Positions 9,054 to 18,602 of a stretch of 64,000 nt of DNA are shown one piece after another. Below the pieces are notes generated by a model. That model worked only from the letters and a program-made list of their open reading frames with translations, was not told where the DNA came from and did no database searches. The stretch comes from Flavobacterium panacis (GTDB lineage: Bacteria > Bacteroidota > Bacteroidia > Flavobacteriales > Flavobacteriaceae): positions 620,001 to 684,000 of the forward strand of contig NZ_JANKMS010000001.1 of assembly GCF_024649945.1 (NCBI RefSeq), read 5' to 3'. How positions within the stretch are numbered: position 1 is the stretch's first letter; each line of letters begins with the position of its first letter. A program made the position numbers and the translations under genes.

Positions 9054-9566
9054 TTATAATTTCAATTCTTTACTCTTAGTATTGGGAGATAAACATTGCT
9101 TGATATCACAGGTTTGATAAAAAAGTCCTGCCTTAATTTTAGCATTTGCTTCTAAATCCTTAACTGAAAAATACCTTATGAAAGTAAGTTCACCTTTGTA
9201 AATAAAAATATTGTCCTCATAAGGATATGGATTAGGTTTAATCCAATCTTCTAAAGCTGTTACTCCTTTTGGAAGTTCCAATACCATTTGATACTGAATA
9301 TAAGGTTGTGTGGGCGGAACATACGCGTAAATACGCCATCCGTCAAAAACCTTAGATTTTACTATTACAGCCAATTGCGTTTTGCTTTTGTTCCAAATTA
9401 GCTGCGCATCTACTGAAACTGGGTCTGAAACAACCGGATCTTTTATTTTAAAAACACCAGCCGTTTTTTCTACTTTTTTAATGAATGCCTGATCTGGTTT
9501 TTGCCCATAGGAATTCACTGCAAAAACTAAAAAAACGACTAATGCTAGTTTTTTAATGATTGCCAT
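9054..9566 (-). CDS. DsbD-alpha-like periplasmic protein with CDIKQC
   Basis: 170 residues: signal peptide (to about G21), then a beta-rich domain ending FYQTCDIKQCLSPNTKSKEL, with C153 and C158 in the C-x4-C pattern of the DsbD N-terminal domain. It is diverged from the 148-residue copy nearby. This gives two free alpha-like proteins with intact cysteines in one operon with a DsbD whose own alpha-like domain has none. It ends 17 bases before the unknown 500-residue protein, in a tight operon. Confidence 0.75.
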   Translation of the reverse strand: MAIIKKLALVVFLVFAVNSYGQKPDQAFIKKVEKTAGVFKIKDPVVSDPVSVDAQLIWNKSKTQLAVIVKSKVFDGWRIYAYVPPTQPYIQYQMVLELPKGVTALEDWIKPNPYPYEDNIFIYKGELTFIRYFSVKDLEANAKIKAGLFYQTCDIKQCLSPNTKSKELKL

Positions 9567-9594
9567 TTTAATGATTATTAAGAATCAGATGCTG

Positions 9595-10809
9595 TTACTT
9601 CGAAGCGAAAATTGCGGCAAGATCTTTATCCATTCTTTCATCATCTGCTTCACCTTGATCGTATCTGGCAACGATAATTCCGTTTGGATCTACTAAGATT
9701 TTGGTTGGCAATACATGAATATTGTAGCCTTCGCTCACGTCTTGATCAATATTAATTCTTTCGTAAGTTCCTTCTTTGTATTGCAGACCTCTCAGAATAT
9801 GTCTCCAAACTCCAATTCCATCTTTTTCAACCGCTTTTTTCCATTTGTCTTCTGCTCTGTCATCATCAGAAACACCTAAGATTTCAAGTCCTTTTGGTTT
9901 GTATTGCGCATACAGTTTCAATAAATGAGGATTTCCTTTTCTACAAGGCACACACCACGAAGCCCAAAAATCGATTAAAACATATTTGCCTTTAAAATCA
10001 TCTAATTTGATTGGATTTCCGTTAATGTCTTTTTTATTAAAAGGTCCAGCTGGAGCGCCTGGAACACCTTTTTTCATGTTTTCAATTTCTGTAACTAAAT
10101 CTTTAGCCAAATCTCCTTTTTTATATATTGGATTAAAACTGTCGTAATATGCTTTGGCTTCATCATATTTCAGATTTCTTGAATTCATTCTTAGTAAAAA
10201 AAGACTGTAATACGAGTTCGGATTGTCTTTCATGAAGTTGTAAGATGCCTTTTCCATTTCTGCATACATTGGCTCTAATTTTCCTCTTGCATCATTATCT
10301 TCATATTTAATGGCCTCTAAAACTTCTTCACTTTTTTTCGCTGCTCTTGCATCATCATATTTTTTTCTGATGGCATCAAACTGATCTAATTCCTTTTTGT
10401 ATTTCGATTTGATTTTGGCTGTTATAGCATTAAATTTCGCAACATCATCCTGTGTTTTAGAACCTGTTAGTTTCGACGCTGGAAAATCTGCATAATTGAG
10501 CTGCAAAGTCATTGGAACTGCTTCTGCAAAAAGTGACACATACATTTTGTCATTCATCTTGCTGAAATCAGAGATTTTTGCAATGCCTAAATTTTCAACA
10601 GGATCTTTAAATTCTCCACTAATCTGAAATTTCCCTTTCGTAACTTTAACTGAATCTACTTTATTACCACTAAAAACGTACAGTTTTCCATCACTTAATC
10701 CTGTTACAGTTCCGTCAATTTTATATTTTCCCTGCGCTTCACAATCCATTGAAAAACCTTGAAACAAAAGACCTAAAACTGCTATTTTAATTACGTTTAA
10801 CTTTTTCAT
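9595..10809 (-). CDS. TlpA-family thiol-disulfide reductase with DUF4369 N-domain (copy 1)
   Basis: 404 residues when started at ATG 10809 (MKKLNVIKIAVLGLL..., a proper signal peptide); an in-frame ATG at 10836 would add nine unlikely residues. The N-domain (about 28-120) is DUF4369-like (IDGTVTGLSDGKLYVF). After a charged helical linker comes a thioredoxin/AhpC-TSA domain with WASWCVPCRKG and the cis-Pro segment LPTKILVDP. Such proteins reduce disulfides in the periplasm. The last 160 residues are nearly identical to the next gene upstream while the N-domains differ more, so this is a recent tandem duplicate with likely different partner specificity. Confidence 0.9.
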   Translation of the reverse strand: MKKLNVIKIAVLGLLFQGFSMDCEAQGKYKIDGTVTGLSDGKLYVFSGNKVDSVKVTKGKFQISGEFKDPVENLGIAKISDFSKMNDKMYVSLFAEAVPMTLQLNYADFPASKLTGSKTQDDVAKFNAITAKIKSKYKKELDQFDAIRKKYDDARAAKKSEEVLEAIKYEDNDARGKLEPMYAEMEKASYNFMKDNPNSYYSLFLLRMNSRNLKYDEAKAYYDSFNPIYKKGDLAKDLVTEIENMKKGVPGAPAGPFNKKDINGNPIKLDDFKGKYVLIDFWASWCVPCRKGNPHLLKLYAQYKPKGLEILGVSDDDRAEDKWKKAVEKDGIGVWRHILRGLQYKEGTYERINIDQDVSEGYNIHVLPTKILVDPNGIIVARYDQGEADDERMDKDLAAIFASK

Positions 10810-10850
10810 TGATTTACTTTTTAAATTATAATCCAATTGTTTTTTTCTAC

Positions 10851-12065
10851 TTATTTGGCTTTAAAAATGGCTGCTAAATCTTCATCCATTTTTTTATCAT
10901 CTGCTTCTCCACCGTCATATCTAGCAACGATAATTCCGTTTGGATCTACTAAAATTTTAGTTGGTAATGAATGAATGTTGTAACCTTCGCTGATATCCTG
11001 ATCTTCGTTTATTTTTTCGTAAGTACCTTCTTTGTATTGCAAACCTCTAAGAACATGTTTCCAAACACCAATTCCATCTTTTTCAACTGCTTTTTTCCAT
11101 TTGTCTTCTGCTTTATCATCATCAGAAACACCCAAAATTTCTAAACCTTTTGGTTTGTATTCAGCATACAACTTCAATAAATGTGGATTTCCTTTTCTAC
11201 AAGGCACACACCATGAAGCCCAAAAGTCAATCAAAACATATTTCCCTTTGAAATCTTCCAGTTTTAACGGATTTCCATTAATATCTTTTGTATTGAAAGG
11301 CCCAGCTGGTGCACCTGCAATACCTTTTTTCATCTTTTCGATTTCAGCCGCTAGATATTGAGCACTTTTGGTATTTTTATAAAGCGGATTAAAACTATCG
11401 TAATAGCCTTTAGCTTCGTCGTAAGTCATTCCGTTCAAATAATATAACAACATGGTCATACTGAAATAAGACTTCGGATTATCCTTGAAGAATTTCAATG
11501 TCGCCTCACCGATTTCTTTGTAGGCAGGTTCTAAGAATTCTTTAGCATCATTGATTTCGTATTTAATAGCTTCTGTCGTTTTTTCGTCTTTTTTGGCAGT
11601 AACAGCAGCTTCGTACTTTTTGCTAAGTGCTTCTACTTTATCAAATTCTTTCTTGTATTTTTTGTTAATTTGATCCGTAATTGCGGTGTATCTGTAACTA
11701 TCATCCTGTGTTTTTGAACCTTTTAAAACAGCTTTTCTAAAATCAGCATAATCTAGTTTTAAAGTCTGAACTCCCGGCTCAACATAAAATGAAGTAAACG
11801 TTTTTTCTGCTCTGTAATTAACTTCAGCATCCTTCGTCAGACTAAGATTAAAGACCGGTTCGTCCATCTCACTTTCAATTTGAAACTTACCATTTTTAAC
11901 TTCTACTGGGACAACAGCGCTGTTCTTGTAGGTGTAGATTTTTCCATTAACCAAACCTGTCACTGTACCATCAATATGAAATTTTTGCTGTGCCGATGCT
12001 TTAAAATTAAAAGCTGACAAGAGCAGGCTCAAAACCGTTATTTTTATTATACCTAAATATTTCAT
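10851..12065 (-). CDS. TlpA-family thiol-disulfide reductase with DUF4369 N-domain (copy 2)
   Basis: 404 residues, the same length and layout as its downstream paralogue: signal peptide (to about A25), DUF4369-like domain, helical linker (about 125-250), thioredoxin-like domain with CVPC at 286-289 and LPTKILVDP. It probably receives electrons from DsbD directly or through the alpha-like proteins and reduces imported or outer-membrane-associated thiols. It lies 26 bases downstream of the 402-residue thioredoxin gene. Confidence 0.9.
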   Translation of the reverse strand: MKYLGIIKITVLSLLLSAFNFKASAQQKFHIDGTVTGLVNGKIYTYKNSAVVPVEVKNGKFQIESEMDEPVFNLSLTKDAEVNYRAEKTFTSFYVEPGVQTLKLDYADFRKAVLKGSKTQDDSYRYTAITDQINKKYKKEFDKVEALSKKYEAAVTAKKDEKTTEAIKYEINDAKEFLEPAYKEIGEATLKFFKDNPKSYFSMTMLLYYLNGMTYDEAKGYYDSFNPLYKNTKSAQYLAAEIEKMKKGIAGAPAGPFNTKDINGNPLKLEDFKGKYVLIDFWASWCVPCRKGNPHLLKLYAEYKPKGLEILGVSDDDKAEDKWKKAVEKDGIGVWKHVLRGLQYKEGTYEKINEDQDISEGYNIHSLPTKILVDPNGIIVARYDGGEADDKKMDEDLAAIFKAK

Positions 12066-12091
12066 GGCTTTATTTATTAAGTTTTCCTAGT

Positions 12092-13300
12092 TTATAAGTT
12101 TTCTATTTTTGTTTTTAAAGCCAATACGCGCTCATTTGGTTCATCTCCTTTAGCAGATGCTTTTTTGAGGTACGTGTCAATGTTTTCCAAACCTTTAGCT
12201 TTGTTGCGTGTTTTAAGATAAAGACTTGCCAAACAATAATTTACCGCAAGTGATTCTGGATCTACGTCTTTAATATTTTCAATCATTGCAATCGCTTTAT
12301 CATCTAATCCCGCTTTTTCAAAATCTGGATTTACTGCAATACTGTAAGCGGTATTGATGTAACCACCTAAAGCTTCTTTCTTATTTTTTGCAAAAGCTGC
12401 ATCTGCTTGTTTTTTATTAAAATCAAACCATTTATCATATTGTTTTTGTGCTAAATAATACTGACTGTAATAGTACGTTTTGTACTCGCTTTGCTGTGGA
12501 GAAACAAAATCTTTTTCGGTTTCTGCAATTGCTTTGTCTAATTCTGGAAGTGTTTTTTTAGTCGCAATTCCAACCAAATAGTTAGAAACTGCTGCACCAA
12601 TAACGTAATCATAGCTTTCTTTCCCGATGTACGATTTATCGATAAAAGCTTTTTTATTTTTAATTAAATAATTGTAGACTTTGCTTTTGTATTCTACTCC
12701 AGCGTGTGCAATTACAGTAAAACCATTTTCAGTTAAATACTGATCCGGTTTCATTGTTGGGATTACCTCTTTACCTACTTTTTCAATAAGATCTGGCTTA
12801 TAAGCTGTATATAAAGATTTTACATACTGTGCTAAAAAAGCAAGATCTCTATTTCCTGATTCGTATTGTTTGTTTAGATAATCTAATTGTTTCGTAGGAT
12901 CGAAAGCGATTTTTGCCTGCTCAATAAAATCTTCTGCTTTTTCTGCACCTGTAGCTCTGTGTACCACTTTGCCATCAGCATCCATAAAAAGCAGTGTTGG
13001 ATAAGCACTTACCTCATAGATTTTGGTTAATTCGATACCTTCTCCTTTTTCCATATCCATCTTGATGCTTACAAAATTGGCATTCATATAATCTCCAACA
13101 TTTTGCTGCGGAAATATCTCTTTTGCCATCATTTTACAAGGTCCACACCAAGTGGTAAAACAATCCATAAAAACCAGTTTTTTTTCTGCTTTGGCTTTTG
13201 CCAATACTTCTTTGAATGTGCTGTGCTCAAAAGAAATTCCTTGTGCACTTAGTTTTGGAATCACCAATAATAGCACTAAAACAGCTGCGATTTTTTTCAT
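12092..13300 (-). CDS. periplasmic thioredoxin-fold protein with helical repeat tail
   Basis: 402 residues. Signal peptide to about residue 20, then a thioredoxin domain with FMDCFTTWCGPCKMMAKEIF (CGPC at 52-55, the classical thioredoxin active site) and cis-Pro segment SAYPTLLFMD. The last 270 residues are helical with TPR-like character (DPESLAVNYCLASLYLKTRNKAKGLE) and may bind partners. It is the first gene after SusD, separated by about 180 bases that contain hairpins, so it may be expressed at a lower level than SusCD. Confidence 0.85.
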   Translation of the reverse strand: MKKIAAVLVLLLVIPKLSAQGISFEHSTFKEVLAKAKAEKKLVFMDCFTTWCGPCKMMAKEIFPQQNVGDYMNANFVSIKMDMEKGEGIELTKIYEVSAYPTLLFMDADGKVVHRATGAEKAEDFIEQAKIAFDPTKQLDYLNKQYESGNRDLAFLAQYVKSLYTAYKPDLIEKVGKEVIPTMKPDQYLTENGFTVIAHAGVEYKSKVYNYLIKNKKAFIDKSYIGKESYDYVIGAAVSNYLVGIATKKTLPELDKAIAETEKDFVSPQQSEYKTYYYSQYYLAQKQYDKWFDFNKKQADAAFAKNKKEALGGYINTAYSIAVNPDFEKAGLDDKAIAMIENIKDVDPESLAVNYCLASLYLKTRNKAKGLENIDTYLKKASAKGDEPNERVLALKTKIENL

Positions 13301-13354
13301 TTTTTGTTTGATTAAGATTTATAGTTATTATTTTTTTTCTTTAAAATGAGACAT

Positions 13355-13463
13355 AAGTGTGGCCGTACACTTCTGTTAAATAAGTGAATTCTTATATTCA
13401 ATAATTCAAAATGAAATATAAGGTTAGAGAAGTTTTATAGAGGAAAAACAAACTCCTCTAACC
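13355..13463 (-). terminator. hairpins after susD, partly mutually exclusive
   Basis: Within the 176-base gap between SusD and the thioredoxin gene, GGTTAGAG (13422-13429) pairs with CTCTAACC (13456-13463). TAGAGGA (13438-13444) can instead pair with TCCTCTA (13454-13460), which uses much of the same 3' arm. A separate small hairpin AAGTGT/ACACTT lies at 13355-13372. No long U run follows on the minus strand, so partial termination or RNA processing fits better than full termination. Confidence 0.45.
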
Positions 13464-13476
13464 TATATTTTAAAGA

Positions 13477-14973
13477 TTAATACGATGGATTTTGTTTAAT
13501 AACACGATTCCCCGCATCTATAGATTCTGTCGGAATTGGCAGAATAAATTTATCTGAGTTTGTAGCCGATGCTTTTACATCTGATACTTTAAATCCAGAA
13601 CCAAATCCGTCAGCATAATCATATCTGATTAAGTCATACCACGTTTCTCCACCTTCAGCATACAATTCGGCTAATTTTTCGTAACGAACTGCTGTTAAAA
13701 ATTGAGAAAGCGAAATTGTATTTGGATAAGTTTCAAAACCATTTCCTCCTGTTGTTACCGCTCCTGCTCTGGTTCTAATCGTGTTTATTGCCTGAAGTGC
13801 TTCTGGAGTTACTGCGTTATTAGCTCTTGCACTTGCTTCTGCCAAAATCAAATATACTTCTGCTATACGCATATGGTAAAATAATTCGTTGGTTCCTGTA
13901 ATAAAATTAGAGGTGTATTTTGTGGTATAATATCCACCGTAAGATACATTTGTGATAAAGATTGATGTTCTACCTGCATCATAAGTAATGTTTTGCGCTC
14001 CAACTGTCATGCTTCCTGCAATGGCATCTTTATAAACTTGCGAAATATTAGCAGAAAATCCACCGTAGTAATTACCGATTCCAATTCCCTCGTTAGATAC
14101 TCCTGCAGTACCAAACAAAATTTCTGAGCTTGTAAAAATAGCAGCAGAATCATGATCGTCAAAAATAGCTCCGTAAGTAGGTTCCAATTTAAAGTTTGAA
14201 CCTCCGTTAGCAATAACATCCTGACACAAAGTAACCGCATTAGCATAATCTCCTTTGTATAATAATACTCTAGCTTTTAGGCCTTTTGCAAAAGTTTTAT
14301 TGGTGTATTTTTTACTTCTTAAATCAGGAGCATTTGCAATTCCTTCATCCAAATCAGCAATAATTGCAGTATACGTTTCAGCAACTGTATTTCTTGGACT
14401 GATTTCTGAGTTTCTAACCGGTTTTGTTCTTACCAAAATACCATATTCTGAGTTCACGTCATAAAATTGTCCAAAAGTACGGAGCAAGTAAAAATGTCCT
14501 AACGCTCTTAGAATTTTAGCCTCAGCCAAAATCTCTGCTTTTCTGCCTGGAGTAGTAAAAACTTTATCGTCTAATGCACTTACTTTTTCAATAAGCCAAT
14601 TGGTGCGATTGATTAAATCGTATAGTCCTCCGTAGATATATTTTGTATCAGTAGCCCCAGTTGCAAGCGGATTATTAGTTGCCCATCCAACTGGTTCAGG
14701 TCCTGTAGAATATTGACCATTATTACTAAAGCCACTCATAATATCTGCCATTAAGTAAAATATCGGAAATGCACCTCCGGAACTTTTTTGTCTAAAGGCG
14801 GCATATGCACCTGTAAGAGCCAACTCTGCAGATGATTCGCTATTAATTGCAGTATCAGCTTCTAATGCGTATGGCGGTTTGTAATCCTCTAAATCTTCTG
14901 TTAACTGGCAGGAAGCTGTAGTAAACAATGCAGCACTTACTAAACCTATGTATATATATTTTAATTTTTTCAT
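13477..14973 (-). CDS. SusD/RagB-family outer-membrane lipoprotein
   Basis: 498 residues, lipobox TTASC with C22. It has the helical SusD fold with TPR-like motifs, the segment ALGHFYLLRTFGQFYD typical of SusD family members, and the C-terminal AEGGETWYDLIRY motif. SusD proteins form the hinged lid over the SusC transporter and capture substrate at the cell surface. It follows its SusC by 31 bases. The operon's redox genes suggest a substrate containing cysteine, but the sequence itself does not identify it; glycan or peptide are both possible for the family. Confidence 0.93.
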   Translation of the reverse strand: MKKLKYIYIGLVSAALFTTASCQLTEDLEDYKPPYALEADTAINSESSAELALTGAYAAFRQKSSGGAFPIFYLMADIMSGFSNNGQYSTGPEPVGWATNNPLATGATDTKYIYGGLYDLINRTNWLIEKVSALDDKVFTTPGRKAEILAEAKILRALGHFYLLRTFGQFYDVNSEYGILVRTKPVRNSEISPRNTVAETYTAIIADLDEGIANAPDLRSKKYTNKTFAKGLKARVLLYKGDYANAVTLCQDVIANGGSNFKLEPTYGAIFDDHDSAAIFTSSEILFGTAGVSNEGIGIGNYYGGFSANISQVYKDAIAGSMTVGAQNITYDAGRTSIFITNVSYGGYYTTKYTSNFITGTNELFYHMRIAEVYLILAEASARANNAVTPEALQAINTIRTRAGAVTTGGNGFETYPNTISLSQFLTAVRYEKLAELYAEGGETWYDLIRYDYADGFGSGFKVSDVKASATNSDKFILPIPTESIDAGNRVIKQNPSY

Positions 14974-15004
14974 TTCTGTCTTTTTTACAATTATTTACTA
15001 TTAA

Positions 15005-18000
15005 CTAGAAAGTAACATTTAGAGAAAATGTAAAAGTTCTGACGTTTGGATAAGATCTTCCATCATCTCTCACAAAACCAGTTGATCGGTTAGCAAATGA
15101 GCTCGAAATAACATCTTCTGGATCAAGCCCAGGATAATCTGTAATCGTGATTAAGTTATTACCGCTTAATGCTAATCTTACTTTGCTAAGTCCTGTATTC
15201 TTAAACAAACTTGAAGGTAAATTATAACCTATAGAAGCAGAACGTAATTTAATATAAGAAGCATCTACAACTGCTCTTGATGTAGCAATGTAACCATGTG
15301 TTGCTGAACCGTAAGCTGCATAAGGTGCGTTTGGATTCTCTGGAGTCCAAGTATCAAAAACTTCTCTTGTTGGATTAGTAAGAGCATCAGTATAATACAG
15401 ATTTGAAATTTTTTCGTACTGTCTTTGCGCTCCTTGGGAGAAGTTCCAGTTCATACTAAAATCCCAGTTTTTATAGGTTACACTATTGTTCCATCCTCCA
15501 AAATAATCTGGATTAATGTCTCCAATCGGACCTCTATCATCTGTTGTAATTTTTCCGTCGCCGTTGATATCTTTAAAAATATAATCTCCAGGTTTTGTCA
15601 AGGTACTTTGGTAAACACCTCCTGCAGCAGTATTAAGTGCATCGATTTCTGCTTGTGTTTGTGCAATTTTAATTACATCATAACCTGTAATTACACCAAG
15701 TGGCTGCCCTTGAATAACAGTTTGAGATCCTGCACTTCCAGAGTATAAATTATCTACATTATTTTTTACTGTTGAAATATTGAATGAAGAGTTCCATCTG
15801 AAGTTTTTGTTTCTAATAATATCAACTCCAATTAAAAATTCCCAACCTTTGTTTGAAACATCTGCCACATTGGTATTCCAGCTGATAGATCCTGTTTCGT
15901 AAGGAAGCTGCGTAAATAAGATAATTCCAGAAGTGTTTTTTTCAAAGTAAACCAACTCTCCTGTTACTCTATTATTAAACAAACTATAATCGATCCCTAA
16001 ATCTAATTGTTGTGTTTCTTCCCATTTAATTTTAGAATTTGGAACACCTGTTACAGCGATACCATTTTTTCCATCGTAAAATGAATCTCCATTTTCTAAT
16101 GACTGATAATAAGCTAAATAAGTAAACGAAGGCAAGTTATCAGACCCCGTTCTACCAATAGAAGCTCTCAATTTTAATTGATTGATAACCGAACTTTCTT
16201 TTAAGAAATCTTCATTATGCATATTCCAGGCTAAGGCTCCTGAAGGGAAAAATCCATAACGATTATCTGGTCCAAACTTCGTTGATCCGTCTCTTCTGGC
16301 TGTAAAGGTTGCCAGATACTTAGATTTGTAACTGTAATTAACTCTTCCAAATATAGAGTTAAGCCCTTGTTCTACAGCTTCACTTTCAACACTATCCGTA
16401 AAATTAGAAGAACCAATATTAATTAAAGTATCATCATCTGGAAATCCTCTATAATGTTGTGCTTGTGCGTCGTATCTTGTATGATTCCAAGAAACTCCTG
16501 CAACGGCATCAATTCTATGATTTTCGGCTATTGTTTTATTGTAACTTAATGTATTTTCAAAAGCAGTTGTCCATCCTTCATTTCTCTGCACATCTAATCT
16601 TGCCCCTGGTCTGTCATAGTACATTCCGTAAAATAAGGCATTTGTACTTTTTGAAGTACTGAATTCGTTTGATTCATCCGAATTTACCGAAGCATTTAAT
16701 TGAGATTTAAATTTTAAACCTTTAATAATCTCTACTTCAGCATAAATAGAACCAAGCAAATTTTTAGAGATTGCTTTTTTTCTCATCTGCATTCCGTCTC
16801 CTAAAGCAGTATATTGTTCTCCATAATTTCCAACAAAAGTAGAATAAGAACCGTCTTCATTAAACGCTGGAAGATCTGGTCTGAAACTTCCAAGAGCAAG
16901 AGAACTAAATCCTTTGTTTTTATTTACCGAATAGTTGTAATTAACCGATCCCCCAACTTTAAAAGAGTTTGTAATGTTTGCATCTAAATTGGTACTGAAG
17001 GTATAACGCTTAAAGTCATTTTCGATCATTACCCCTTCCTGATCCGAAATTCCGGCAGACATCATGTAATTTACTCTTTCGCTTCCGCCATTTACGTTAA
17101 AGCTATATTGTGTCCATAAAGCATTTTTGTTGGTAATTAAATCCTGCCAATTCGTATTGGCTTTTCCAAAATAAGTATTTGGACTGTTTACTATAGCATA
17201 TTCCGTTGGAAAATAGGACCAAAAAGCTTCTGGATACCCATTTAAAGTTTGTTGTGCCGTTTTTTTAGAGAAAGCGATATACTCATCTGCAGATAAATAA
17301 TTGTATGTTTTTACTGGATTCTGAAAGGTACTCGCAGCATTAAAAGAAAATTTTGGCGCCTGTCCTCTTTTTCCTCTTTTAGTCGTTACAATGATAACTC
17401 CGCTTGCCGCTCTCGAACCGTAAATGGCTGCCGCAGAAGCATCTTTCAAAACGTCGATACGTTCAACATCATCTGGATTAATTGCCAAAAGAGGATTTTC
17501 TCTTGAACCATAATTAATCAAACCTAAACTTTCAGAATTTGGCGTAACTGAAATTGGAGTTCCGTCTATCACATATAAAGGCTGGTTATCCCCTCTAATC
17601 TGTGTTAAACCTCGAATGTTTACAGAAGAACCTGCTCCTGGCGCTCCACCTCTGCTGGATACATTAACACCCGGAATTTTTCCAATTAAAGCATTATCAA
17701 TAGTTTGTGTTTTAATTTGCTGAATATCTTCTGAAGTAATAGAACCTACCGAACCTGTAAGGTCTTTCTTTTTGGTTGTTCCATAACCAACCACCATTAC
17801 TTCTTCAAGAGCACTTACTTCTTCTTTTAATACAATCGAATAATTGGTTTTATTTTTAGTAATTTGTTCGGTATACAATTGGAATCCCATACCGCTTGCT
17901 ACTACATAATAACCCACTTCGGCTGTAATACTAAAAGTTCCGTCAAAATCAGTTGTAGTTCCTCGCAATACGAAATTTTTCCCCATGTCTTCACCAGTTG

Positions 18001-18478
18001 GTTTATAGCTGGTCACATAGACTGTAATTCCTGGAACTGGCTGACCGCTCGGATCAGTAACTTTTCCTTTTATTTCTACAACTTCGCCCGGTTGAGCTAT
18101 CTTTTTTGGAGCAACTTCCTTTATAATTATGGTATTATTGGATGCTACTTCATATTTAAAATTTCCTCTCGAAAGGCTTTTTTCCAAAAGGCTATTAACA
18201 GTTATTGTTCCTTTTTCAAGATCTATTTTTGGAAGATCATCAAACATATTCGAACGGTAAACAAACCTGTATTTCGTTTGTTTTTTAATAAGTTCAAAAA
18301 TCTGATCTACAGTTGCTTTTTGGTCATTCTTAATTACAATTTTAACATTTTGTGATAAAAGTTCTAATGGAGTAAAGCTGAAAAGCGCCAGAGAAAGAAA
18401 AAGAATAATGGTTCGCATAATTAAAGTTGAAATGCTTTTTCTTGTGCAGAAAACAGCTTTAATAATTTTAATTTTCAT
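15005..18478 (-). CDS. SusC/RagA-family TonB-dependent transporter with STN signalling domain
   Basis: 1157 residues. Order: signal region; STN domain (about 45-122), which contacts FecR-type anti-sigma factors; carboxypeptidase-like Ig domain (about 135-225); TonB-box/plug (VMVVGYGTTKKKDLTGSV; plug about 230-380 with YVIDGTPI and DVERIDVLKDASAAAIYGSRAASGVI); 22-strand barrel ending FTFSLNVTF with a terminal aromatic. It imports substrate across the outer membrane with TonB energy. The STN domain and the upstream FecR and sigma genes show that it also senses its substrate and induces its own operon. Confidence 0.95.
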   Translation of the reverse strand: MKIKIIKAVFCTRKSISTLIMRTIILFLSLALFSFTPLELLSQNVKIVIKNDQKATVDQIFELIKKQTKYRFVYRSNMFDDLPKIDLEKGTITVNSLLEKSLSRGNFKYEVASNNTIIIKEVAPKKIAQPGEVVEIKGKVTDPSGQPVPGITVYVTSYKPTGEDMGKNFVLRGTTTDFDGTFSITAEVGYYVVASGMGFQLYTEQITKNKTNYSIVLKEEVSALEEVMVVGYGTTKKKDLTGSVGSITSEDIQQIKTQTIDNALIGKIPGVNVSSRGGAPGAGSSVNIRGLTQIRGDNQPLYVIDGTPISVTPNSESLGLINYGSRENPLLAINPDDVERIDVLKDASAAAIYGSRAASGVIIVTTKRGKRGQAPKFSFNAASTFQNPVKTYNYLSADEYIAFSKKTAQQTLNGYPEAFWSYFPTEYAIVNSPNTYFGKANTNWQDLITNKNALWTQYSFNVNGGSERVNYMMSAGISDQEGVMIENDFKRYTFSTNLDANITNSFKVGGSVNYNYSVNKNKGFSSLALGSFRPDLPAFNEDGSYSTFVGNYGEQYTALGDGMQMRKKAISKNLLGSIYAEVEIIKGLKFKSQLNASVNSDESNEFSTSKSTNALFYGMYYDRPGARLDVQRNEGWTTAFENTLSYNKTIAENHRIDAVAGVSWNHTRYDAQAQHYRGFPDDDTLINIGSSNFTDSVESEAVEQGLNSIFGRVNYSYKSKYLATFTARRDGSTKFGPDNRYGFFPSGALAWNMHNEDFLKESSVINQLKLRASIGRTGSDNLPSFTYLAYYQSLENGDSFYDGKNGIAVTGVPNSKIKWEETQQLDLGIDYSLFNNRVTGELVYFEKNTSGIILFTQLPYETGSISWNTNVADVSNKGWEFLIGVDIIRNKNFRWNSSFNISTVKNNVDNLYSGSAGSQTVIQGQPLGVITGYDVIKIAQTQAEIDALNTAAGGVYQSTLTKPGDYIFKDINGDGKITTDDRGPIGDINPDYFGGWNNSVTYKNWDFSMNWNFSQGAQRQYEKISNLYYTDALTNPTREVFDTWTPENPNAPYAAYGSATHGYIATSRAVVDASYIKLRSASIGYNLPSSLFKNTGLSKVRLALSGNNLITITDYPGLDPEDVISSSFANRSTGFVRDDGRSYPNVRTFTFSLNVTF

Positions 18479-18531
18479 AATTTTGGTTTTGGTTTATCAG
18501 TTAATCTTGAATTAATTATAAGTCCTATCAC

Positions 18532-18574
18532 GGGAAAAGCTGGTTTGTTCTTCGACCCACGAACCACTTTTCCC
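18532..18574. other. large hairpin between fecR and susC
   Basis: GGGAAAAG pairs with CTTTTCCC and, inside it, TGGTTTGT with ACGAACCA (one wobble), giving about 16 paired bases with one bulge and a loop of about 10. On the minus strand no U run follows it, so it may be an mRNA-stability or processing element at the 5' end of the susC message rather than a strict terminator. On the plus strand it is followed by a T run. Confidence 0.55.
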
Positions 18575-18602
18575 TTTTTTTATCAACTTACAATTTTCTT
18601 TC

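Noticed and set aside
13702..13884. Open frames opposite SusC/SusD and other large minus-strand genes
   Set aside because: They are short, have no family features, and lie inside strongly supported genes on the other strand.
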